From Bacillota bacterium (lineage in GTDB: Bacteria; Bacillota; Clostridia; Oscillospirales; Butyricicoccaceae): DNA of 5,116 bases. Below the pieces are notes generated by a model. It had not been told where the DNA came from. It ran no database searches and saw only the letters and a program-made list of their open reading frames with translations. The position numbers and the translations under genes were made by a program. Shown one piece after another: positions 1 to 5,116 of the stretch; the stretch's first letter is position 1, and each line of letters begins with the position of its first letter. Location: positions 1 through 5,116 of the forward strand of contig JAUZPW010000139.1 in assembly GCA_030705725.1 (NCBI GenBank), written 5' to 3'.

Positions 1-641
1 TCCATTATCATGTTTATCGATTCCGGGAATCCGACATGGCCCGCCAGCGTGCCCTCGGCCATTCTCGTTTTGTATTCTTCCTGCGTTATTCCTACGCCCT
101 GCTCGTGCATTACCGCGCGGCCAAACGGTGACAGGTCGTTTACGCGCTTCGCGTAGATCGACTCCACGTTCTCGCAGGTGCCCGTCAGCGCCAGAATCAG
201 ATAATCAAGCACGAACCCCGGGTTGATTCCCGTTCCCAACAGCGTTACTCCGTTTTCCTGCGCTATTTTGTCGAGCTCTTTCGCCAGTTCCGGGCTCTGT
301 GCCTTCGGATATGAAAGCTCCTCCGCTATCGTTATTACGTTTACTTTCTTCTCAAGGCAGAATTTAAGGCGCTCGAACGCGCTCTTCGTAAATGAGTCCG
401 TCGCTAGCAGCAGTACGTCGCAGCATTTCTCGGTTATGACCTTCTCCGGCTCCTTCGTGATCGTTACGGCTTTCCGGCCCTTCCTTTCCACTCCCAGATA
501 CTCATACATGTCTTTCCCCGCGCGCGCCGCGTTCCTGTCGCATACCCCGACTATCTCCACGCCCTTCTTCTCTATCAGCATCCGCGCCATTCCGCTTCCC
601 ATTGCCCCGAATCCCCAGATTACTACTCTTACTTCTCTCAT
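1..641 (-). CDS. ord: 2,4-diaminopentanoate dehydrogenase, N-terminal 213 codons (runs off left edge)
   Basis: The enzyme oxidatively deaminates 2,4-diaminopentanoate to 2-amino-4-oxopentanoate with NAD(P)+. This is the step before thiolytic cleavage by OrtA/OrtB in the oxidative branch of clostridial ornithine fermentation, in the cytosol. Seen: an N-terminal Rossmann fold with a dinucleotide motif G10-F-G12-A-M-G15, an acidic residue D35 at the end of the second strand (CDRN), the segment GTGINPGFVLD (136-146), and the stretches SPFGRAVMHEQGVG (171-184) and GHVGFPESIN (201-210). I recognise these as typical of this family, which belongs to the dihydrodipicolinate reductase-like superfamily. 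Family members are roughly 340-350 residues, so about 60% is present and the C-terminus lies outside the window. The start is fixed by AAAGGAG (649-655) seven bases upstream of ATG. The gene lies 57 bases after the hydroxyacid dehydrogenase gene and could be read through from it or use its own promoter. The family is clear; the exact substrate is inferred from motif recall rather than alignment. Confidence 0.85.
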   Translation of the reverse strand, partial: MREVRVVIWGFGAMGSGMARMLIEKKGVEIVGVCDRNAARAGKDMYEYLGVERKGRKAVTITKEPEKVITEKCCDVLLLATDSFTKSAFERLKFCLEKKVNVITIAEELSYPKAQSPELAKELDKIAQENGVTLLGTGINPGFVLDYLILALTGTCENVESIYAKRVNDLSPFGRAVMHEQGVGITQEEYKTRMAEGTLAGHVGFPESINMIM

Positions 642-668
642 CGATATTCTCCTTTGTAATTTTAGAAT

Positions 669-696
669 ATTAAATTATTCTCATTAAAAGCAACAA
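669..696 (-). promoter_or_regulatory. Weak candidate promoter for ord, overlapped by a small inverted repeat
   Basis: In the 57-base gap before ord, the minus strand has TTGTTG (691-696), a 16-base spacer and TTTAAT (669-674). The -10 matches consensus at five of six positions but the -35 at only three. A transcript would start near 662 and have a leader of about 20 bases containing the AAAGGAG site. GAATA-N6-TATTC (665-680) overlaps the -10 and could be an operator. AT-rich gaps often produce such matches by chance, so this is tentative. No terminator-like hairpin separates the upstream gene from ord. Confidence 0.3.
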
Positions 697-698
697 TC

Positions 699-1613
699 TT
701 AAGCTTCTGATAAGCCCAGTTCCTTAAGCTTTTGCAGAAGATTTTTAACCGCCTCAAGCTCCATCTTTTTCCTTGTCTCAGCCGCCGCCGACCCCATGTG
801 AGCAGTCAGAACAACCTTTTCTCCCATCGAAATAAGCTCGCCCTTATACGGCTCTTGCTCAAAGCAATCAATTGCCGCGCCCGCGATGGTTCCGGTTTTC
901 AGCGCCTCGCACAAGGCTTCCTCGTCTACAAGGCCGCCACGGGCTATGTTCACAAGCTGAGCTGTTTTTTTCATCAAAGAAAGCTCTCTTTTTGCAATAA
1001 TATGATGGTTTGATTCGGTATACGGAACATGCAAAGTCACTATATCCGATTCTCTGAGCAGCTCATCCAAAGGTTTCATCTCGCATAACCTGTGCTCTTT
1101 TATAAACGGGTCATAGCCTAAAAGACGGCATTCAAATAAGTTCATGATTTCCGCAACCCGGGTTCCGATTCTCCCCACGCCTATTATGCCGACCGTTTTT
1201 TCGCTCAGAAGGTTGCCTTTAAGTTGCTTCCAGTTTCCGCTTTTGACAAGCGCGTCCGCAGTGCTGATTTTCCTCAAAAGCGATAGCACGGCGCCTGTCG
1301 TAAGCTCCGCGACGGCTTCAGTCGGCGCGTCGGGGGTGTTGAGCACGGAGATTCCGAGCTCTTTCGCGGCGTCAAGGTCTACGCTGTCAAGTCCCGTGCC
1401 GCATCGTGAAATCACCTTAAGCTCCTTTGCCCGGCTTAAAACATTTCTTGTCAGCGGCTCTACCCCCGCGATCATCCCGGCGGGTTTGTATTTTAATATC
1501 AGTTCCAGCACTTCGGATTCCGTAAGCTTTCTGCCGTACGGATTTTTAATTATGCTAAAGTACTCCGGAAAACTGTCCGTTGAAAAAGACGAGGTCGTTA
1601 TAAGAATATTCAT
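699..1613 (-). CDS. NAD-dependent D-2-hydroxyacid dehydrogenase, phosphoglycerate dehydrogenase-like, short form
   Basis: This is a cytosolic dehydrogenase of the D-isomer-specific 2-hydroxyacid family, which interconverts 2-hydroxyacids and 2-ketoacids. Seen in 304 residues: the substrate-side segment SRCGTGLDSVDL (69-80); the nucleotide motif G145-V-G147-R-I-G150; D168 in GYDPF, the acidic residue expected for NAD preference; catalytic Arg R225 in NIARGG; Glu E254 in FEQEP; and His H272 in TAHMGS. The Arg-to-Glu spacing of 29 equals that in E. coli SerA (R240, E269). The usual Pro before His is Ala here. The protein ends soon after the catalytic domain, so it lacks the C-terminal ACT domain of serine-regulated SerA. 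GGAG (1620-1623) lies six bases upstream of ATG, and the gene starts 12 bases after the gnd stop, so the two are co-transcribed. Besides 3-phosphoglycerate, substrates could be hydroxypyruvate, glyoxylate or a 2-ketoaldonate. The family is certain and the substrate is not. Confidence 0.92.
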   Translation of the reverse strand: MNILITTSSFSTDSFPEYFSIIKNPYGRKLTESEVLELILKYKPAGMIAGVEPLTRNVLSRAKELKVISRCGTGLDSVDLDAAKELGISVLNTPDAPTEAVAELTTGAVLSLLRKISTADALVKSGNWKQLKGNLLSEKTVGIIGVGRIGTRVAEIMNLFECRLLGYDPFIKEHRLCEMKPLDELLRESDIVTLHVPYTESNHHIIAKRELSLMKKTAQLVNIARGGLVDEEALCEALKTGTIAGAAIDCFEQEPYKGELISMGEKVVLTAHMGSAAAETRKKMELEAVKNLLQKLKELGLSEA

Positions 1614-1625
1614 AGTTATCTCCGT

Positions 1626-3077
1626 TCAAGCGTTGTAAGTCGTCGAAGCGGTGCTGCCGCCTTCGCCCGTCCAATTGGTGTGGAAATACTCGTATCTCGG
1701 CGCGTCGATTCTCTCGTAGGTATGGGCCCCGAAATAGTCGCGCTGCGCCTGAAGCATGTTGGCGGGAAGTCTATGGCATCTGTATCCGTCGTAATAGCTG
1801 AGAGCGGAGCTCATGGCAGGGGCCGGTATACCGTTTATCACGGCGGCCGCGCAGATTCTGCGCCAGCCGGTTTGCGCTTTATCTATCGTCTTTTTGAAAT
1901 AATCGTCTGTCAGAAGGCTTGAAAGCTCGGGATTTTCGATGTACGCATCCCTGATGTTCTTTAAGAATGTGCTGCGGATTATACAGCCTCCGCGCCACAT
2001 AAGTGCTATACCCGAGTAGTTTAAGTTCCAGCCGTAAGTTTTGGCGGCTGCCCTCATTAGCGAATACCCCTGCGCGTAAGAGACGATCTTTGAAGCCAGA
2101 AGAGCGTTTCTTAAATCGTTTATGAACTCCGCTTTATTTCCGGAAAACTCCGGCTCGGGCCCTGTTAAAATTTCGGAAGCCGCGGCGCGCTCTTCCTTAA
2201 GCGCGCTAAGAGACCTCGCGAATACCGCTTCGCCGATAAGCGTAAGCGGGATACCTTCGTCAAGCGAAGCGATCACGGCCCATTTTCCGGTGCCTTTTTG
2301 TCCAGCGGCGTCAAGTATCTTGTCGATTATAGGGCTTTGATCAGTGTCCTTATAAGCCAATATGTCGCTTGTGATCTTTATAAGATAGCTGTCGAGCTCG
2401 GTTTTGTTCCACTCGGAGAATACCTCATGCATTTCGTCCGCGCTCATTTTGAGGTAATCGCGCATAAGCTGATACGCTTCGCAAATCAGCTGCATATCGC
2501 CGTACTCTATACCGTTATGCACCATTTTTACGAAGTGTCCGGCGCCGCCTTCCCCGACCCAGTCGCAGCAGGGCTGCCCGTCTTCGCTTTTGGCGCAAAT
2601 CGCCCGGAATATAGGCTTTACATATTCCCACGCGTTTTTAGAGCCGCCCGGCATGATTGACGGCCCGTGAAGCGCGCCTTCCTCGCCTCCGGAAACTCCG
2701 GTCCCGATATAATAAAGGCCGCAGCTTTCGACATGCTCCATTCTTCTGGCAGTGTCCGCGAAATGCGAATTGCCGCTGTCAATAATAATGTCTCCCTTTT
2801 CAAGCAGCGGTACAAGCTCGGAAATAAGGTCGTCGACCGCCTTTCCCGCTTTAACCATAAGCATAACCCTGCGCGGCTTTTCGAGGCTTGAAACCAGTTC
2901 CTTGAGCGACAACGCTCCGAAAATGTTTTTTCCGGCCGCGCGGCCGCGTATAAAATCGGTAACCTTTTGCGTTGTTCGATTAAATACGCTAACCGTAAAG
3001 CCCTTGCTTTCGATATTCATCACAAGGTTTTCGCCCATTACCGCGAGCCCAATTACGCCGATGTCACTTTTTTTCAT
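1626..3077 (-). CDS. gnd: 6-phosphogluconate dehydrogenase, decarboxylating (NADP-type, long form)
   Basis: The enzyme oxidatively decarboxylates 6-phosphogluconate to ribulose 5-phosphate with reduction of NADP+, the last step of the oxidative pentose phosphate branch. It is a cytosolic homodimer in the known family. Seen in 483 residues: the Rossmann motif GLAVMG (10-15); NRT (33-35), the site that contacts the NADP 2'-phosphate; VSGGEEGA (128-135); the catalytic block K184, H187, N188, E191 and Y192 in KMVHNGIEYG; the all-helical C-terminal domain; and the tail with R456 (ERID) and H466 (YFHTNW), which in homologues reach into the partner subunit's active site. Length matches the long form (E. 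coli about 468), not the short form of about 300 residues. The start is supported by a modest GGGTGG site (3085-3090). It is the first gene of a tight pair with the hydroxyacid dehydrogenase. No residue is visibly missing, so it should be active. Confidence 0.97.
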   Translation of the reverse strand: MKKSDIGVIGLAVMGENLVMNIESKGFTVSVFNRTTQKVTDFIRGRAAGKNIFGALSLKELVSSLEKPRRVMLMVKAGKAVDDLISELVPLLEKGDIIIDSGNSHFADTARRMEHVESCGLYYIGTGVSGGEEGALHGPSIMPGGSKNAWEYVKPIFRAICAKSEDGQPCCDWVGEGGAGHFVKMVHNGIEYGDMQLICEAYQLMRDYLKMSADEMHEVFSEWNKTELDSYLIKITSDILAYKDTDQSPIIDKILDAAGQKGTGKWAVIASLDEGIPLTLIGEAVFARSLSALKEERAAASEILTGPEPEFSGNKAEFINDLRNALLASKIVSYAQGYSLMRAAAKTYGWNLNYSGIALMWRGGCIIRSTFLKNIRDAYIENPELSSLLTDDYFKKTIDKAQTGWRRICAAAVINGIPAPAMSSALSYYDGYRCHRLPANMLQAQRDYFGAHTYERIDAPRYEYFHTNWTGEGGSTASTTYNA

Positions 3078-3084
3078 ATTTCAG

Positions 3085-3090
3085 CCACCC
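3085..3090 (-). promoter_or_regulatory. Ribosome binding site of gnd (modest match)
   Basis: GGGTGG on the minus strand lies seven bases before the ATG at 3077. It is weaker than the AAAGGAG or GGGAG sites of its neighbours but correctly spaced. It supports the ATG whose product begins with MKKSDIGVIG, the expected N-terminus of the family. Confidence 0.6.
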
Positions 3091-3233
3091 GTTATTAAAA
3101 CTTTTTTTTAGACACTTTTATAAGAAATTACTTAGTCAGAACTTCGATATTAAAATATTTTAGTGTATACTGCCTGTAATAAAGCTCTTTTTAGTTAATA
3201 AAATAAATTTTTTTTTGATAAATAGTTTATTTT

Positions 3234-3272
3234 TTTGCTCTTTATTCTTAAATTCATAAGATAAAGAGCAAA
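3234..3272. repeat. Long inverted repeat / stem-loop downstream of the regulator gene
   Basis: The left arm TTTGCTCTTTAT (3234-3245) is perfectly complementary to the right arm ATAAAGAGCAAA (3261-3272). After one bulged T (3246), four more pairs follow (CTTA 3247-3250 with TAAG 3257-3260), leaving a six-base loop (3251-3256). It lies 38 bases past the regulator stop. On the minus strand the stem is followed by A residues, not T, and on the plus strand by AATTC, so it is not a textbook rho-independent terminator in either direction. It may protect the 3' end of the regulator mRNA, act as a weak terminator, or be a dyad operator upstream of gnd. Confidence 0.6.
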
Positions 3273-3309
3273 TTCAAATAAAGCCGAAAAATAGTCTGGG
3301 CTTGGGTTT

Positions 3310-3951
3310 TTACTGCTCGTTGGAACTGCGGAACTCGTCCAGATAATTATACAGGGTAAATTTTGAAATATTAAGCGCCTTGCAGATTTTCGTACCGGAT
3401 TTAGTTATATAGAAAGCGCCCTTTTCGTCGAGGAATTTAAGCGCCTCGATTTTATCCTCTTTTTTCATTTCGTCGACGGGTTTTCCGATGTTGCTGATGC
3501 TCTCCTGAATAAGGTAGTCAAGCAATTCGTTTACATTGTTCACAAACTGTTCCTTGACGTCTTTATTTACCATGGTAAGGCCTTCGATAATATTGTGCAC
3601 CTCAAGCATGTCGGATATATCGTAATTAATGCATAAGGCCCCGATAGGCTCTCCCTTGTCGTTCTTTAAATATAATGAAGAAGACCTTAAGGTTTTCCCC
3701 TTTTTTGTTTTTGTTACATAGTTATACTGATTCAACCCGTCCGACGTTCCTCGCATTACCTCAAGCCCGAGGTTGCTGCCGCAGTCTCCCACCTTCCGTC
3801 CCGACACATGGCCGTTTTGAATTGCCACGATAGTCTTATCGTACCCGTGGGTCCAGTCGTGCAGAACCACTTCGCATTTTTCGCCGAATTGCATGGATAT
3901 TAACGTCATTACAGAACTCAGTAAATCTATGTCGCTTTGAACAGATTCCAT
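3310..3951 (-). CDS. YheO/DauR-type transcriptional regulator (PAS-like domain plus C-terminal HTH)
   Basis: This is a cytosolic DNA-binding regulator. Residues about 10-120 resemble the YheO-like PAS domain: EVVLHDW (27-33), the GRKVGD segment (51-56), KTLRSSSLYLKNDKGEPIG (86-104) and ALCINYDISD (105-114). Residues about 150-208 form the family's helix-turn-helix (FLDEKGAF, then KICKALNISKFTLYNYLDEF). The 213-residue length is close to family members of about 210-240. The DauR member in Pseudomonas represses D-arginine catabolism, and others sit beside amino-acid genes, so an amino acid-related ligand is plausible but not shown. The start is supported by GGGAG (3958-3962) six bases upstream and by the promoter at 3991-4019. 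The gene is followed on the same strand, after 232 bases, by gnd, the hydroxyacid dehydrogenase and ord, which are candidate targets. There is no signal peptide or membrane segment. Family confidence is high; the ligand is unknown. Confidence 0.88.
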   Translation of the reverse strand: MESVQSDIDLLSSVMTLISMQFGEKCEVVLHDWTHGYDKTIVAIQNGHVSGRKVGDCGSNLGLEVMRGTSDGLNQYNYVTKTKKGKTLRSSSLYLKNDKGEPIGALCINYDISDMLEVHNIIEGLTMVNKDVKEQFVNNVNELLDYLIQESISNIGKPVDEMKKEDKIEALKFLDEKGAFYITKSGTKICKALNISKFTLYNYLDEFRSSNEQ

Positions 3952-3990
3952 CCTTAACTCCCAAAATAGAAAAATTATGTATCGAGCTTT

Positions 3991-4019
3991 ATCATAACAC
4001 TAATAGTTTTAAATTTCAA
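3991..4019 (-). promoter_or_regulatory. Sigma-70-type extended -10 promoter of the YheO/DauR-type regulator
   Basis: On the minus strand, TTGAAA (4014-4019) is followed by a spacer of exactly 17 bases and TATGAT (3991-3996). The -10 is preceded directly by TGT, giving an extended -10. Both hexamers match consensus at five of six positions. Transcription would begin near 3984, giving a leader of about 33 bases that holds the GGGAG site. It is the best promoter match in the window and shows that the regulator has its own transcription start, separate from the 92-residue gene upstream. Confidence 0.75.
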
Positions 4020-4085
4020 CATTATCAAAATAAAATTTTTATGTTGGTATCAGTATTTGACGCTTTAAGCACTAATATATTTTAA

Positions 4086-4364
4086 TCATGGCGGCTTGGA
4101 ACCCCTTATTAATAAAGCCCTCAGCTCGTCTTCAAGCTCAACAGCCCCATACCCGTTCCAGAGAATTTCGGTTTGATCCGCACTCACCGGCGTTCCCGGC
4201 TTTTGGTAATTAACCGCCCTCGTGAGGCTTTTTATCACATCCGGAAGCTCGGCAGGACTTCCGTGTATTATATTTACATTCACGTCAAGCTTTAAGTCTC
4301 CTCCGGCGGCCCGACCTTTTTCGATGTCCCCTTCCTTCCATGAAATCAATTCTTTTAATGTCAT
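4086..4364 (-). CDS. Small protein of unknown function, divergent from the recombinase
   Basis: I do not recognise this 92-residue protein. It is probably soluble, with no signal peptide or hydrophobic span. Residues 25-33 (LDVNVNIIH) look like a beta strand. They are followed by GSPAELPDVIKSLTRAV (35-51), a turn and an amphipathic helix; a second acidic helix spans about 75-87 (VELEDELRALLIR). It is likely real: ATG is preceded at four bases by a strong GAGGTGG site (4369-4375), the frame is open over its whole length, and it fills the gap between the regulator's promoter and the recombinase. It starts 75 bases from the recombinase start, in the opposite direction. It could be part of the integrated element (a control or directionality function is possible but unsupported) or a host gene beside the insertion. 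No terminator is visible in the 134 bases after it, so read-through into the regulator is possible. Confidence 0.65.
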   Translation of the reverse strand: MTLKELISWKEGDIEKGRAAGGDLKLDVNVNIIHGSPAELPDVIKSLTRAVNYQKPGTPVSADQTEILWNGYGAVELEDELRALLIRGSKPP

Positions 4365-4371
4365 AAAACCA

Positions 4372-4403
4372 CCTCGGTAGAATTTATGACGGCGCTACCG
4401 CGG
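4372..4403. repeat. Imperfect inverted repeat between the small gene and the recombinase
   Basis: The arms CCTCGGTAG (4372-4380) and CTACCGCGG (4395-4403) are complementary at eight of nine positions, with a perfect six-base core (CGGTAG/CTACCG) and a 14-base spacer. The left arm overlaps the GAGGTGG ribosome binding site of the 92-residue gene, so folding in its mRNA would hide that site. It may instead be a dyad operator for the divergent pair, or lie in an attachment site, since large serine recombinase genes often sit next to theirs. Function is not established. Confidence 0.5.
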
Positions 4404-4426
4404 CAAATTCCATATTTTTATTATTT

Positions 4427-4432
4427 AAGGGG
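4427..4432 (+). promoter_or_regulatory. Ribosome binding site fixing the recombinase start
   Basis: AAGGGG lies seven bases before the ATG at 4440. It supports this start, which places catalytic Ser at residue 10 as in classical resolvases. I find no convincing -35/-10 pair for this gene in the 75-base spacer. Confidence 0.6.
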
Positions 4433-4439
4433 CTTTTTT

Positions 4440-5116
4440 ATGGCATCCGCGATTTATCTGAGAAAATCCAGAGCGGAAGAGGATATTTTAGACGCGCTGC
4501 AGCGCCACAGGGATACCCTTCTCGAGTTCGCCGAAAAGAATGGAATTACCGTAATTAAGATATACGAGGAGGTTGTAAGCGGAGAAAATCTCTATATGCG
4601 CCCGCAAATGCTCAAGCTTTTGGAGGATATAGAGCGCGGGGCGTATGATTCCGTCCTTTGTATGGATATAGACCGTCTTGGGAGGGGTAACATGACCTCG
4701 CAAGGCATTATACTTGACACGTTCAAAAATGCCGGCTGCGTGATCATAACCCCACGGAGAGTATACGACCTCAACAATGAGCTTGATGAGGAGTATACCG
4801 AATTTGAAACCTTTCTTGCGAGAAGGGAGTATAAAATCATAACCCGCAGAATGCGCCGCGGAATCGTTAAATCCGTTCAGTCGGGCGGCCATATCGGAGA
4901 GGTTCCTTTCGGTTATAAACGCTCGTTCGCGGAAAAACTGCCTACCCTTGAGGTAGACGCCGAAAAAGCGGAGTTTGTCAGTATGGCGTTCGATATGTAC
5001 GTAAACGGCGGTCTCGGCTGTCAGCTGATTGCCGACTCATTTACAGACGCGGGGATTAAACCCAAAAAAAGTGATGGTAAATGGGCGCGTTCCACTATCC
5101 GCAAGATATTAAAGAA
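4440..5116 (+). CDS. Large serine recombinase (integrase), N-terminal 225 residues; runs off right edge
   Basis: This is a site-specific recombinase that joins attachment sites through a 5'-phosphoserine intermediate, as used by prophages and integrative elements of Firmicutes. Seen: a resolvase catalytic domain (1 to about 130) with YLRKSR (6-11), giving R8 and nucleophile S10; EVVSGE (44-49); and DRLGR (78-82), where D78, R79 and R82 match gamma-delta resolvase D67, R68 and R71. The block TPRRVYDLNNELDEEY (104-119) and the long helix RREYKIITRRMRRG (128-141) are typical of the clostridial group. The recombinase domain then begins (HIGEVPFGY, 151-159; W215 and STIRKIL, 218-224). Family members have about 450-600 residues, so the zinc-ribbon and coiled-coil parts lie outside. 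All visible catalytic residues are intact, so activity is likely. It is the only plus-strand gene and faces away from the others, suggesting that the element extends to the right. Whether it is a prophage or conjugative element cannot be judged here. Confidence 0.95.
   Translation, partial: MASAIYLRKSRAEEDILDALQRHRDTLLEFAEKNGITVIKIYEEVVSGENLYMRPQMLKLLEDIERGAYDSVLCMDIDRLGRGNMTSQGIILDTFKNAGCVIITPRRVYDLNNELDEEYTEFETFLARREYKIITRRMRRGIVKSVQSGGHIGEVPFGYKRSFAEKLPTLEVDAEKAEFVSMAFDMYVNGGLGCQLIADSFTDAGIKPKKSDGKWARSTIRKILK

Larger units (their letters stand above)
3078..3309. other. AT-rich intergenic region between the regulator and gnd
   Basis: These 232 bases hold no credible reading frame. From the gnd side they contain the gnd ribosome binding site, a lone TATAAA on the minus strand (3117-3122) about 40 bases before the gnd start, and a run of AT-rich DNA with T-tracts at 3188-3192, 3208-3216 and 3230-3236. 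A strong stem-loop follows at 3234-3272. The TATAAA has no good -35 at 16-18 bases, so the promoter of the gnd pair is not fixed: it may be activator-dependent or further upstream. The region separates two genes on the same strand and is the natural place for control of gnd and its partner. Confidence 0.6.

Noticed and set aside
665..685. Fur/PerR-like box before ord (TGAGAATAATTTAAT and following bases)
   Set aside because: The resemblance is limited to the left half and to general AT content, so it does not stand out from chance.
223..687. Plus-strand frame of 154 codons
   Set aside because: It lies antisense to ord, whose protein has clear family motifs. Its own translation is Ser/Phe/Pro-rich with no recognisable domain, as expected of a shadow frame.
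1144..1638. Plus-strand frame of 164 codons
   Set aside because: It is antisense to the hydroxyacid dehydrogenase, is low in complexity (Ser/Ala/Val-rich) and has no domain.
3117..3145. TATAAA on the minus strand as the gnd promoter
   Set aside because: The distance to gnd is suitable, but no -35 resembling TTGACA is found at 16-18 bases and no extended -10 is present, so it is not listed as a promoter.
3273..3306. Possible terminator hairpin (AAGCC...GGCTT) just after the regulator stop
   Set aside because: The stem is only five pairs with a loop of about 13 bases, and the minus strand has only a short broken T-run after it. The larger stem-loop next to it is the stronger structure.
4488..4892. 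Minus-strand frames of 134 and 82 codons inside the recombinase
   Set aside because: Both are antisense to a recombinase with conserved catalytic motifs, and neither product resembles a known protein.
1..5116. RNA genes, CRISPR arrays, complete insertion sequences and toxin-antitoxin pairs
   Set aside because: Reading both strands showed no tRNA- or rRNA-like segments, no regularly spaced direct repeats, no transposase with terminal repeats and no recognisable toxin or antitoxin.

Overview
The window looks like a chromosomal stretch of an anaerobic, probably clostridial (Bacillota) bacterium. The signs are purine-rich Shine-Dalgarno sites, AT-rich intergenic DNA around moderately GC genes, a gene for ornithine fermentation, a YheO/DauR-type regulator, and a large serine recombinase of the kind common in Firmicutes mobile elements. 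Assignment below phylum is not supported by the sequence alone.

Layout. All host-type genes run on the minus strand, so transcription goes from right to left. From right to left: a 92-residue protein of unknown function (4086-4364); a 213-residue PAS/HTH regulator of the YheO/DauR type (3310-3951) with a good extended -10 promoter (3991-4019); a 232-base AT-rich spacer with a long stem-loop and phased T-tracts; 6-phosphogluconate dehydrogenase (gnd, 1626-3077); a short NAD-dependent D-2-hydroxyacid dehydrogenase resembling phosphoglycerate dehydrogenase without its regulatory domain (699-1613), 12 bases after gnd; and the first 213 codons of 2,4-diaminopentanoate dehydrogenase (ord, 1-641), which runs off the left edge.

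At the right end, a large serine recombinase starts at 4440 on the plus strand, divergent from the 92-residue gene, and runs off the window. Its catalytic domain is intact and it probably marks the edge of an integrated element such as a prophage or integrative element. The 75-base divergent spacer carries an imperfect inverted repeat that overlaps the ribosome binding site of the small gene.

How the genes may work together. Gnd and the hydroxyacid dehydrogenase are closely spaced and almost certainly co-transcribed, linking the oxidative pentose phosphate branch to a 2-hydroxyacid/2-ketoacid reaction whose substrate cannot be read from the sequence. Ord belongs to oxidative ornithine degradation, which passes through D-ornithine. 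A nearby DauR-like regulator is suggestive because the best-known member of that family controls D-arginine catabolism, but gnd and the hydroxyacid dehydrogenase lie between the two, so the link is only an inference. I see no RNA genes, CRISPR array or complete insertion sequence, and no clear-cut new system. The most interesting leads are the recombinase/small-gene junction and the regulator-ord neighbourhood.
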